DNA of 29,515 nucleotides from positions 1 through 29,515 of the IMG/VR virus record IMGVR_UViG_3300042696_000074. One strand, 5' to 3'. Of the stretch, positions 5,711 through 12,991 are shown in pieces. The position numbers were made by a program, and so were the translations under genes. Within the stretch, counting starts at the first letter, position 1; the number at the start of each line of letters is the position of its first letter. The stretch is from a virus. The notes under the pieces were generated by a model. The model was given only the letters and a program-made list of their open reading frames with translations. It did no database searches and was not told where the DNA came from.

Positions 5711-5748
5711 ATAAGAGTAGTTATTATCTAAGTAATAACTACTCTTAT
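5711..5748. repeat. perfect 16-bp inverted repeat
   Basis: ATAAGAGTAGTTATTA (5711-5726) and its exact reverse complement (5733-5748) flank the loop TCTAAG. It lies 65 bases beyond the stop of the leftward nuclease gene, so its RNA would fold at the end of that transcript, but no T-tract follows. A 10-bp palindrome ACTAGCTAGT lies at 5799-5808. It may act as a transcript-end stabiliser, weak terminator or protein-binding site. Confidence 0.75.
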
Positions 5749-5812
5749 ATTAGTACCTAGTATTAGTACTTAGTATTTAGTATGGATATACTATATATAC
5801 TAGCTAGTGAGT

Positions 5813-6760
5813 TCAACTCTCCTGGATTCCATTCAGAATCTTCAGCAACTTAATCCTGTTCCCCGCACTCAGAGCATCTAACCCGTAGAGAACTTCAACC
5901 GTCCTTTGGAACCTCTCCTGGCTATCCTGGTAAAGGAGACGGGCATTGTAGTTAGCTAGACTCTGCATCTCGATTAGCTCCCCTGGCTCTAGTTCTGGAA
6001 GGGGGCTAGTTGGCAACGCTCCACTCGCCCCTGGCCTATCCTGGTAGCAGAAGAAGTCCCTAAACTCACAGTAGTGACATTCAGTGTGCTTCCTGAAGGT
6101 GGCAGGGACTGGTGGCAGTGCCTTCCTCTGGGAGGCTAGTTTAGAGAGCCAGGCTGTTGCAAGGCGGTTGGTTAGCGATTCCTCTGAACAGTCAACTTGG
6201 AAGGTGCGAATGAGCAGTGGCCTTTTCGGTTGTAGGTTTCTGGACAAGTAGGTAAGCCAGGCCCGATGCACTCCACTGACAGCACAGTAGGTTTGTATCT
6301 GAGCGAGGTGGGTTGGCTTTGGTTCTGTGGGTAGTTCCCCACAGGTCTTGCACTCAACCAGTGCTAACTGGTCTTCAGAGTCAAAGACCACGAAGTCAAT
6401 CTTCCCGCTAATCTTAATCTCTGGCATCTCCACTAACCTGCAACTCTGGATGAGGAGTCTATCATTCCTCTTCAGCGTTGCTGCCAGCAGGTCTTCAAGT
6501 GCCACCCCAATCGCCATGTATGCGCTGCCAGCAGCGTTGACATAGCCATCCACCCAGGTGTTATGCTCAAGCAGGGTGTTGCGCCTGGCGCAAAATCCAG
6601 CATCAGAGCCGTAGAGGTAGGGTCGCTTCTCCACTTTGGGCGAATGTCTCTCCAACATGCTTTGATACCAGGCATCCATGTTGGTCTGGGGCAGACGTGG
6701 GTCGCCCCTGTAGATGGTGGCTTCCCCAACTCCCTCAACCCGCTGAAATTTAGCTGCCAT
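5813..6760 (-). CDS. Cas4/RecB-like PD-(D/E)XK nuclease with Fe-S cysteines
   Basis: A 315-aa predicted metal-dependent DNA exonuclease. The catalytic core is visible as GKIDFVVFD (D122) followed by LALVECKT (E136 and K138), then HLAQIQTY (Q154), the motif II-III-QxxxY layout of the RecB/Cas4 superfamily. One cysteine in GFCARR (C57) and three near the end in ECHYCEFRDFFC (C228, C231, C238) have the split arrangement that binds a 4Fe-4S cluster in Cas4 and AddB. Such phage nucleases process DNA ends in replication or recombination; that role here is inferred. The start at 6760 overlaps the end of the upstream gene by 11 bases. It is the last gene before the AT-rich region. Whether it acts as a 5' or 3' exonuclease cannot be told. 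Confidence 0.85.
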   Translation of the reverse strand: MAAKFQRVEGVGEATIYRGDPRLPQTNMDAWYQSMLERHSPKVEKRPYLYGSDAGFCARRNTLLEHNTWVDGYVNAAGSAYMAIGVALEDLLAATLKRNDRLLIQSCRLVEMPEIKISGKIDFVVFDSEDQLALVECKTCGELPTEPKPTHLAQIQTYCAVSGVHRAWLTYLSRNLQPKRPLLIRTFQVDCSEESLTNRLATAWLSKLASQRKALPPVPATFRKHTECHYCEFRDFFCYQDRPGASGALPTSPLPELEPGELIEMQSLANYNARLLYQDSQERFQRTVEVLYGLDALSAGNRIKLLKILNGIQES

Positions 6761-6995
6761 GCGCTTTGCTCCTGTTTTTCCTGCGTGTCTCTGCTGCTTT
6801 CAATCCAATCGCACTTCTCTCCTCAGGTGTCTTCTCACTCCACCACTGGCGCATCCCTTCCCGCCTTTTGAGTTTGTCTATAATCCTCTCCCCTTCAGTC
6901 ATCTCTGCATAGTTTCTCTTCTGGGTTGCACTGATTTTGGCCTTCATAGCCGCTATCGCTTCCTCAGACATGGTTCGTGGTTTGCGTTTCCCCAT
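6750..6995 (-). CDS. small basic NUMOD3-like DNA-binding protein, 81 aa
   Basis: Start chosen at 6995 (MGKRKPRTMSEEAIAAM), which has GGAG 8 bases upstream; a frame to 7058 starts in the promoter leader. The protein is very basic and carries repeated helix motifs: SEEAIAAMKAKISATQ, then MTEGERIIDKLKR, then KTPEERSAIGLKAAETRRKNR. This 'S/TpEer...K...' pattern is that of NUMOD3, the modular DNA-binding helix found in homing endonucleases and stand-alone phage proteins. No nuclease domain is present, so it is more likely an accessory DNA-binding protein. It is the first gene of a two-gene leftward unit with the Cas4-like nuclease and overlaps it. Confidence 0.65.
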   Translation of the reverse strand: MGKRKPRTMSEEAIAAMKAKISATQKRNYAEMTEGERIIDKLKRREGMRQWWSEKTPEERSAIGLKAAETRRKNRSKAHGS

Positions 6996-7046
6996 TCCTG
7001 TATCTCCGTATGTACAAATAGCTCCTTTGGACTTATACTTGACATC

Positions 7047-7075
7047 ATTATAGCACACCTTCTAGTTACCTTAAA
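7047..7075 (-). promoter_or_regulatory. leftward sigma70-type promoter
   Basis: On the minus strand, TGCTATAAT (7055-7047) contains a consensus -10 hexamer with an extended TG element. The hexamer 17 bp upstream is TTTAAG (7075-7070), a weak -35. Transcription would start near 7040 and give a leader of about 45 bases to the ATG at 6995. The -35 lies inside the repeated 12-bp motif at 7063-7074, so a protein binding that motif would affect this promoter. Confidence 0.6.
7063..7074 (+). promoter_or_regulatory. isolated copy of the TAGTTACCTTAA motif before the late operon
   Basis: TAGTTACCTTAA is identical to the conserved block of the three 54-bp repeat units (ending at 5289, 5343 and 5397). 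A partial copy, GTAGTTACCTTTTA, lies near 4883. Here it abuts the Shine-Dalgarno AAAGGAAG of the first late gene and overlaps the -35 of the leftward promoter. A weak rightward promoter (TTGGAC at 7027, TATAGC at 7049) may also lie here. It is probably an operator or a phage-specific promoter element. Confidence 0.55.
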
Positions 7076-7083
7076 GGAAGCTG

Positions 7084-7863
7084 ATGGCAAATTACAGGAC
7101 GCTGGTGGTCGCACCCAAAACAGACCTGCTTCTGGTGGACGATGAGGTTCAGCAGGTGGTCAACCTGCTGGGAGCCAAGCTCCTGCAAGGAAGCCAGGCC
7201 AATATACACGGACTCCTGGCAATCCTGGCTGAACCCTATGACATTGTTTGGTTTGCTACTCACGGTGATGAAAGGGGCGTCTATCTCAGTGATGGCATTC
7301 TCAATACAGCCGAGCTAACAGCCCTGGCACGCAGCAGTTCTACCCAGTTACTCGTTCTCAACACTTGTTCATCTCGACCTGTTGCACTTTCCATCTACGA
7401 TGAGTTGCGGATTCAACTCGTTTGTACCCTTCGCCCCATTCCAGACCGCAGCGCATTCATCACAGGCACTATCTTCGCCAGGAAAATTGCAGGGGGTGAG
7501 ACTTTCAGGGAGGCTTATCTCAGTGCAAAACCAGGACAGAACAATACCTATCTATTCCTGCCGGAGGATGGGACTGAAATGCCAGCACCCCGACCCCAGA
7601 ACCTAGAGACAGACATTTACCAGTTAGCTGCTTTGGTGCGCCGCCTTGAAATTTTGGTGAGTGGGAGTCCCGATTACAACGTGAACGGCTTGGTTCCAAC
7701 TGTCAACATGCTGGTGGATAAGGTGGATGCTCTCAAGGCAGACTTCCTTGTCCTGCGTGCCAATCAAATCTTCAATAAAAGGCTGCTGATTGGCATGACC
7801 ATTATCACCATCCTGCTTTTAATCTCGATGGTGGTGCTAGTTTTCCAGAAAGGCATCGTATGA
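7084..7863 (+). CDS. CHAT/caspase-like protease with C-terminal membrane anchor
   Basis: A 259-aa protein. The N-terminal 160 residues show the caspase-like CHAT fold: a strand ending in the catalytic His (DIVWFATHGDERG, H60), a loop with GVYLSDG, then a strand ending in the catalytic Cys (LLVLNTCSSRPV, C95). Later come FITGTIFARKIAGGETFREAY and a final strand, as in bacterial CHAT proteases. A helical linker (175-230) leads to one transmembrane helix (about 234-254), with basic NKR before it. This predicts a cytoplasmic protease anchored in the membrane. CHAT proteases act in bacterial defence and cell-death systems. In a phage late operon, directly before holin and lysin, it could serve in exclusion of other phages, attack on host proteins, or lysis control; all of these are inferred. 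The Shine-Dalgarno AAAGGAAG is 3-5 bases upstream. Its stop overlaps the next ATG. Confidence 0.75.
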   Translation: MANYRTLVVAPKTDLLLVDDEVQQVVNLLGAKLLQGSQANIHGLLAILAEPYDIVWFATHGDERGVYLSDGILNTAELTALARSSSTQLLVLNTCSSRPVALSIYDELRIQLVCTLRPIPDRSAFITGTIFARKIAGGETFREAYLSAKPGQNNTYLFLPEDGTEMPAPRPQNLETDIYQLAALVRRLEILVSGSPDYNVNGLVPTVNMLVDKVDALKADFLVLRANQIFNKRLLIGMTIITILLLISMVVLVFQKGIV

Positions 7864-8372
7864 ACGATGTTCTAATCAATCCCGTTATTCCTCAGGAGAA
7901 GAAGGTTAATGTTTGGGTGGAGAGATTCGCCTATGCAGGGATGATAGCCTTCGTCACCATCGCCTTCTTCCTGGCAGTCAGTATCCTCTACAATACCTAC
8001 TTCAATTCGCCACCCGCCTTGGTGGTGAGCCAGGATGGAGTCCCCACTGAACCCCTCTGCCCTGGTCAACGCTTCGACATTCACAACCATGTCGTGATCA
8101 AGAGCCAGATGATGCTCTACATCTACCTCTCAGTCATGGACAAGGACATGACCCACAACTTTGAAGGGACGCAGGTGAGTCTGCCCCCTCGCATTCACCC
8201 TCAACCCTCTGAATTTAACCAGATGATTCCCTGGATTGTGCCGGATTTACCCCCTGGAGACTATGTCAGAGCCATTTCAATGCGGGGTTATGTGGACTCT
8301 GAGAAGCCGCTTTTCCTCACAACCCACTTTTCTATAGGAGATAAACAGCAATGCAACGCCCGATTGAAGTGA
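7860..8372 (+). CDS. single-pass membrane protein with outer domain, 170 aa
   Basis: Residues 1-22 are a short cytoplasmic N-terminus and 23-46 form a hydrophobic helix (AYAGMIAFVTIAFFLAVSIL). About 120 residues outside the membrane look beta-rich, with Cys at 67 and 165 that could pair. The ATG overlaps the CHAT gene stop as ATGA, so the two membrane proteins are made together and may form a pair. No known family is recognised. It is too large and of the wrong shape for a standard holin, has no lipobox, and is not an obvious spanin. Its stop lies 22 bases inside the holin gene. Confidence 0.7.
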   Translation: MNDVLINPVIPQEKKVNVWVERFAYAGMIAFVTIAFFLAVSILYNTYFNSPPALVVSQDGVPTEPLCPGQRFDIHNHVVIKSQMMLYIYLSVMDKDMTHNFEGTQVSLPPRIHPQPSEFNQMIPWIVPDLPPGDYVRAISMRGYVDSEKPLFLTTHFSIGDKQQCNARLK

Positions 8373-8638
8373 TTGAACTCATCAAAATCCTGGTCAATGC
8401 AGCCGTTGTCTGGGTAGTGGTGATGGGTTTTTGGCCGATGGATGCGATGCAGCAAGCCGCAACACTCACCTTCTTCCTGGCTGTGGTCAATGTGGCGGGT
8501 GCGCTCTGGCAGAAGAACCAAGTCACACCCCTCGTTGACCCGAAAGACAAGACAGGCGAACCTTTGGTGCGAGCAGTGGATGGACAGCCCACACGTGCAG
8601 CCCGCAACTACCAGGCACGCAAGGAGCAGATGCGATGA
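8351..8638 (+). CDS. holin, two transmembrane helices
   Basis: A 95-aa protein with hydrophobic helices at about residues 10-27 and 36-54, a short turn containing Asp between them, and a charged C-terminal tail (KNQVTPLVDPKDKTG, then RAARNYQARKEQMR). The size, topology and 'VTP.vdP' after the second helix match class II phage holins in phages of Gram-positive-type hosts. It would open the inner membrane at a set time so the adjoining lysin can reach the wall. A good AGGAG site lies 10 bases before the ATG. The stop overlaps the lysin start as ATGA. Confidence 0.8.
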   Translation: MQRPIEVIELIKILVNAAVVWVVVMGFWPMDAMQQAATLTFFLAVVNVAGALWQKNQVTPLVDPKDKTGEPLVRAVDGQPTRAARNYQARKEQMR

Positions 8639-10899
8639 GTGTGCCGTTTGGACTCCATGATGCTGAAGGCGCACCCTTTGTCCCCCTTGGGGGCTGGTGT
8701 GTGGCCCTGACAAAACTCTCTGAGAGTGGCAACCCTGTCAACTACACAGCGATTCGGCCCGACATCAACTGGTTGGTGCGCTTGAACTGGGGCTATGGCT
8801 CGACAGGAACCATCCCCCTGCCCCAGGATGATGCGAAGTATGTAGCCGCTTTGCGCCAGTTCGTGGCTGGCAGTCGGGGAGTCCACACCTACATTGTGGG
8901 CAATGAACCTAACCACGAGCAGGAGCGACCCAACAATCAAATCATTACTCCCAGTAGATACATTGACTTTTACGAGATGGTGCGGGGTGTGATTAAAAAT
9001 ATCAATCCCCTTGCTTGGGTTGCGGTTGCGCCCTGCGCCCCCTACCACGCTTCTCCCACCTCCTGGCTTGACTACCAGAGCCAGCTTTGGAAGGGGGCTG
9101 TGACGGATGCCATCATCCTGCACACCTACCTACGCTCTTCTGACCCTGATGATGTGAACGATGACTCGCTTCGTATGGGGGATGGCGTCCTAAAAGGCAC
9201 TCAGGCTGGCTTTCTCAGCTACAGAGATGCCCTGCAACTCGTGCCAGGCAGGTTGAAAAACCACCCTGTCTACATCACGGAGTGCTGCGAACTGCTGCCT
9301 ATGGGGTGGGATAACAGGAATACGGGGGTCATCAAAGCTGTCTACAGGGAGATTCGCTCCTGGAATAAGCTGGCCGACAGGCCAAAAATCGCTGCACTCT
9401 GCCTCTACCGCTACCCCAACTACGACCATTACGGGTTGGTAGACAAACAAAATGTGCTGCAGGACTTTAAGGAAGCCATTTCAGAATCCTCTGTAGAGCC
9501 ACAGGAAGGGCAAGAGAACGTGTTTATACCGCAGGTAGTACAATCTAGCAGGGAAGGGGGTAACGTGGCCTCTACACTCGATTTAGAGCCATCCCTGAAA
9601 GCCAGGGGTGTTCGCATCCAGCCACCCTCCAAGACGGATGGCGTATTTGTCTGGAAAGTGGTGAAGGCGCACTGGCTAAACAAAGAAGAATCGCAGGGCA
9701 GACACCATTTCTACTTCGATGTGCTGGATGAGAAGGGCAACCGTTTGGTAGATGTCCCGATTCTCATCACCTGGCCGAGTGGTGTCTTCACCATCACCAC
9801 TGAGGCGAAGCCAGGCGAGCCGTACAGTGCCAACTACCCCATGTCATCCAGCAGGAACGACTACTCAGCGGTGGTGGCAGATGGCAACCCTTCTGAAACA
9901 GTCACAGGGGTGGGGATGGGGGCTGATTTAGGTGCAGGATTCAATGCCAGCGAGCATACCAGTACCTTTGTGGTCTTTCAGAAGGTTGAAAACACGGTGA
10001 AAACACCTACAAAACCCACTAATCCCCTACCCAAATCAGGCTTGTACAACCTTTTTCCACCCCTCGGAGACTACGTAAACCCACCCATCACACAACGTTT
10101 TGGTCAGAATTTAGAGGAGTACAAGCCTCTTTTGGGTCACACAGGGGTGGATTTTGCAGTGCCAACAGGCACAAAAGTCTTTGCCACCGATGAAGGAACC
10201 GCCTTGGAAGTGCGTGAAGATGTGGGTGGTTATGGCAATTACATCAAACTGGTGCATCCCTGGGGTGAATCTCTCTATGCCCACCTCTCCTACCAACTTG
10301 TAGGACAGGGGCAGCGGGTGCAGCGGGGTGAATGGATAGGATTGACAGGTAGCACAGGCAATTCAACAGGCCCACACCTGCACTTTGCCATTCGAGTCAA
10401 TCCCTATGATAGAACAGATGGCTATGATGGCTTTGCAGACCCGCTGCGCTATCTTAGCAGTGCAGCAAAACCCGTTACCATCCCCGCCCCTGGTGTTGTC
10501 TACGGCTATTCTGAAATTGTTCAGGTGATCAAGCAGGTGGCAGAAGAATCTAACCTGGACTGGGAGTTACTCGCTTCTCTTGCCTGGGCTGAAAGTTCAT
10601 TTAAACCCCAAATCCATGATGGACTCTTCCAGGTGGGCGATGATGTGTGGTCAGACTGGGCTTCTGTGGTCAAAGCCACTGAGAGAAACAACCCTTTGGA
10701 CAATGCTAGGGTGGCTGCTGCCTATCTCAACTGGCTTTTTGAGAAGACCAATGGGGATATTGAGAAGTCTTTAATCGCCTATAACTGGGGGTTGAGTCGG
10801 GTATTGGCGGGTGGAGAACCACCCGAACTGACCAGACTCTACATGCGAAAGATTATTCACGGTTGGGATTTGCTCAAAGCCGTGACGAAGGGGAAGTAA
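8635..10899 (+). CDS. multidomain lysin: glycoside hydrolase, M23 peptidase and SLT transglycosylase
   Basis: A 754-aa protein with three predicted catalytic domains. Residues 1-285 form a TIM-barrel glycoside hydrolase of clan A type with the acid/base in VGNEPN (E91), HTY at 163-165 and the probable nucleophile in YITECCE (E216). Residues about 295-455 are a beta-rich linker domain. Residues about 470-608 are a LytM/M23 zinc peptidase with HTGVD (H502, D506), H550 and HLHF (H581, H583). Residues about 620-754 are a lysozyme-like SLT domain with WAESSF (E653), GLFQVG and YNWG. It should cut both glycan and peptide in the host wall, with the barrel perhaps removing an outer polysaccharide. 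Its position after the holin supports an endolysin, although the size also fits a virion-associated lysin. AAGGAG lies 8 bases upstream. Confidence 0.85.
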   Translation: MSVPFGLHDAEGAPFVPLGGWCVALTKLSESGNPVNYTAIRPDINWLVRLNWGYGSTGTIPLPQDDAKYVAALRQFVAGSRGVHTYIVGNEPNHEQERPNNQIITPSRYIDFYEMVRGVIKNINPLAWVAVAPCAPYHASPTSWLDYQSQLWKGAVTDAIILHTYLRSSDPDDVNDDSLRMGDGVLKGTQAGFLSYRDALQLVPGRLKNHPVYITECCELLPMGWDNRNTGVIKAVYREIRSWNKLADRPKIAALCLYRYPNYDHYGLVDKQNVLQDFKEAISESSVEPQEGQENVFIPQVVQSSREGGNVASTLDLEPSLKARGVRIQPPSKTDGVFVWKVVKAHWLNKEESQGRHHFYFDVLDEKGNRLVDVPILITWPSGVFTITTEAKPGEPYSANYPMSSSRNDYSAVVADGNPSETVTGVGMGADLGAGFNASEHTSTFVVFQKVENTVKTPTKPTNPLPKSGLYNLFPPLGDYVNPPITQRFGQNLEEYKPLLGHTGVDFAVPTGTKVFATDEGTALEVREDVGGYGNYIKLVHPWGESLYAHLSYQLVGQGQRVQRGEWIGLTGSTGNSTGPHLHFAIRVNPYDRTDGYDGFADPLRYLSSAAKPVTIPAPGVVYGYSEIVQVIKQVAEESNLDWELLASLAWAESSFKPQIHDGLFQVGDDVWSDWASVVKATERNNPLDNARVAAAYLNWLFEKTNGDIEKSLIAYNWGLSRVLAGGEPPELTRLYMRKIIHGWDLLKAVTKGK

Positions 10900-10901
10900 T
10901 C

Positions 10902-11471
10902 ATGTCTGATGAATTTGAATTTGAGGCTGAGAAGGAGTTGCCCACCGTCTTCAAGATGACCGATGAACGCTTTGCACGAATGCGTGAATACAGGGAGTCA
11001 AAGCGCATTCGTACCGAGTTAGCCAAAGACTTGCGGGTCACCCTGGACGACATTAAAGAGGCACTGACTCAGGCGAAGGGTGTTGTTTTCCATGCAGCCA
11101 CCCTTTTGGGAACAACAGGGCCAGTGCTGCGGCGCAAGATTCAGATGACACCCAGTCTGCAGTTGCATCTCAACAACATCAAGCAGGATAACCTGGACAA
11201 GGTGGAGTATCAACTTATCTCTCAGGCTGAAAGAGGCATTCTGCCTGCAGTGGTAACTTACCTCAAGACACAGGGCAAGGAGCGTGGCTACACAGAGCGT
11301 GCAACCGTTGAACATGAAGTGGGAAACACAGCTAAGAATGCTGCCGCCTTGATTGAGGCGATGCGAAAGGCGGCGCAGGAGGAAGAGTCAGAAATTCCTG
11401 CAACGGTTGAGATTCCAGAGAAGGATTATACATGGGTCGAAGAACCAAAGAGCCACGACCTGACGAGTTAA
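10902..11471 (+). CDS. terS: terminase small subunit
   Basis: A 189-aa protein directly before the large terminase. The start at 10902 (MSDEFEFEAEKEL) follows GGGGAAG by 6 bases. Residues about 45-80 form a helix-turn-helix (DIKEALTQAKGVVFHAATLLGT, then GPVLRRKI) of the FIS-like type that recognises DNA in small terminases. The segment LKTQGKERGYTERATVEHEVG is a frequent signature of the oligomerisation-to-C-terminal region of TerS proteins. Its role is to recognise phage DNA and hand it to the large subunit. The acidic C-terminal tail overlaps the next gene by 40 bases. Confidence 0.8.
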   Translation: MSDEFEFEAEKELPTVFKMTDERFARMREYRESKRIRTELAKDLRVTLDDIKEALTQAKGVVFHAATLLGTTGPVLRRKIQMTPSLQLHLNNIKQDNLDKVEYQLISQAERGILPAVVTYLKTQGKERGYTERATVEHEVGNTAKNAAALIEAMRKAAQEEESEIPATVEIPEKDYTWVEEPKSHDLTS

Positions 11472-12991
11472 CCTCTGAGAGGGCAGCAGAGTTAGGTCGC
11501 TGCTATAAAAGTTATAGCTACTTCATCAACCACTACTGCCGCATCTACGATTCGGTGCAGTCGGACTGGATTCAGTTCCGACTGTGGCCCTCGCAGGTGC
11601 AGGTGCTGGACGACATCCACCACAATCAACTCACGGTCATTCTCAAGGCGAGACAACTGGGGATTAGCTGGCTGAGTCTGGGCTATGCGCTGTGGACAAT
11701 GCTCTACAGACCGATAGCAGCAGTCACCATCTTCAGTCGGCGTGAGACTGAGGCGATGTACATGATGGGGCCGGAGCGTTTGCGGGGGATGTTCGATAAC
11801 CTGCCCCTTTGGATGCTGGCAGGGCATGACACCCTGATTGACTCTGGGCATGAGTGGACGCTTTCCACTCGCTCCTCAGCCAAGGCGTTCCCCACTAGTG
11901 CGGGGGATGGCTATGTCTCCACCCTGGCGATTGTGGATGAGGCTGACTTGTCGCCCGACCTCAACAAACTGATGCGTTCTGTCAAACCGACCATTGACAA
12001 TGGCGGCAAACTCGTCCTGCTCAGTCGGGTCAACAAGTCTGAGCCGGAGTCTGAGTTCAAATCCATCTACAAGGGGGCCAAGGCTGAGGAGAACGGCTGG
12101 CATCCCATCTTCCTGCCCTGGATGGCGCATCCAGGCAGGGACAAGGAGTGGTATGAACGGCAGAGGCGGGACGTTTTGAGTAGGACAGGCAGTCTGGATG
12201 ACCTCTACGAGCAGTATCCAGAGACAGATTCCCAGGCTTTGGCATCCAGAACCCTGGACAAGAGAATCCCACCGATGTGGCTGGAGGCTTGTTTTCAGCA
12301 GCTTCCACCCCTGCATGTGCCAGGTTCGCCTAGCCTCCCCAACCTCGTCCTCTTCTCAGCCCCCCGCCCTGGTGCAAGATATGTGATTGGGGCAGACCCT
12401 GCTGAGGGTAATCCCACTTCTGATGACAGTTCCATGACCGTCATGGATGTGACGACAGGCAATGAGGTGGCAAGCATGGCAGGGAAGTATGAGCCAGCCG
12501 TCTTTGCCAGCTACATTGCCCAGGTCAGTGCTTTCTACAACCACGCACCCGCAATGGTCGAGCGCAACAATCACGGCCACAGCGTGATACAATGGCTCGA
12601 AGAGCATGGGCGCAGGGTTCGGCTGCTGCTGGGGCATGATGCCGAGACACACAAGACCGATAAGAAGACTCGTTCCAAGAGGAAGAAGATGAAGGCGGGA
12701 TGGTTGAGCAGTACGTTGGGTAAAACCCTGCTCTACACATCCTGCACCGAGTTCTTCAGAACCAACGCCAACTACGATACCCCTGGCAAAGAGGGCAACA
12801 AGGTGCTTCATAACTTTTCCACCTACACGCAGCTAGGCAGCATCGAAGCCTCCTCCCTCGAAGCACCGAGAGGGCAGCATGATGACAAGGCTGACAGCTT
12901 TGCTCTGGCTGTGGTGGGTAGGATTCAATTATTAGGCAAGGGGACGGATGCGGTGCTGGTGATGGATTCAGCCAAAGGATGGGGGTACTGA
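11432..12991 (+). CDS. terL: terminase large subunit (ATPase/nuclease)
   Basis: A 519-aa motor protein that pumps DNA into the prohead. The ATPase part has the variant Walker A KARQLGIS (residues 72-79) preceded by LTVIL, and Walker B LAIVDEAD (165-172, catalytic E170). The C-terminal RNase H-like nuclease has the first acidic residue in VIGADPAEG (D322), a second in MVERNNHG (E377) and the third in QHDDKADSFALA (D484, D485 or D488). Length and motif order are normal for the family. The ATG lies within the end of terS and has AAGGAT 5 bases upstream. The stop overlaps the portal start (TGATG). Confidence 0.95.
   Translation: MGRRTKEPRPDELTSERAAELGRCYKSYSYFINHYCRIYDSVQSDWIQFRLWPSQVQVLDDIHHNQLTVILKARQLGISWLSLGYALWTMLYRPIAAVTIFSRRETEAMYMMGPERLRGMFDNLPLWMLAGHDTLIDSGHEWTLSTRSSAKAFPTSAGDGYVSTLAIVDEADLSPDLNKLMRSVKPTIDNGGKLVLLSRVNKSEPESEFKSIYKGAKAEENGWHPIFLPWMAHPGRDKEWYERQRRDVLSRTGSLDDLYEQYPETDSQALASRTLDKRIPPMWLEACFQQLPPLHVPGSPSLPNLVLFSAPRPGARYVIGADPAEGNPTSDDSSMTVMDVTTGNEVASMAGKYEPAVFASYIAQVSAFYNHAPAMVERNNHGHSVIQWLEEHGRRVRLLLGHDAETHKTDKKTRSKRKKMKAGWLSSTLGKTLLYTSCTEFFRTNANYDTPGKEGNKVLHNFSTYTQLGSIEASSLEAPRGQHDDKADSFALAVVGRIQLLGKGTDAVLVMDSAKGWGY

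Larger units (their letters stand above)
4304..5812. other. AT-rich non-coding region, candidate replication origin
   Basis: About 1.5 kb with no credible gene. The outer parts are extremely AT-rich and simple in sequence. By hand count, 4501-4860 has 42 G and 88 C, while 5401-5700 has 62 G and 22 C, so the strand bias reverses inside the region. TAGT occurs about 27 times against about 3 ACTA in 5401-5810. ACTA occurs about 14 times against 5 TAGT in 4441-4860. The centre (about 4861-5240) is less AT-rich and holds GC hairpins. Repeats are listed separately. The flanking genes on both sides point left, so gene direction does not explain the switch. A C-to-G-rich switch from left to right is what a bidirectional replication origin leaves. 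Alternatives are a packaging or recombination site, or a long untranslated regulatory RNA region. Confidence 0.6.

Noticed and set aside
6579-6593. TTGCGCC-T-GGCGCAA palindrome resembling the hairpin at 5089-5106
   Set aside because: It lies inside the nuclease coding sequence, where it encodes an Arg-Arg-Asn stretch near C57. The likeness is probably chance.
7039-7068. TTGACA at 7039-7044 as a strong rightward -35
   Set aside because: The matching -10 position (7062-7067, CTAGTT) is poor. TTGGAC/TATAGC just upstream is an alternative. Neither is firm enough to call a promoter.
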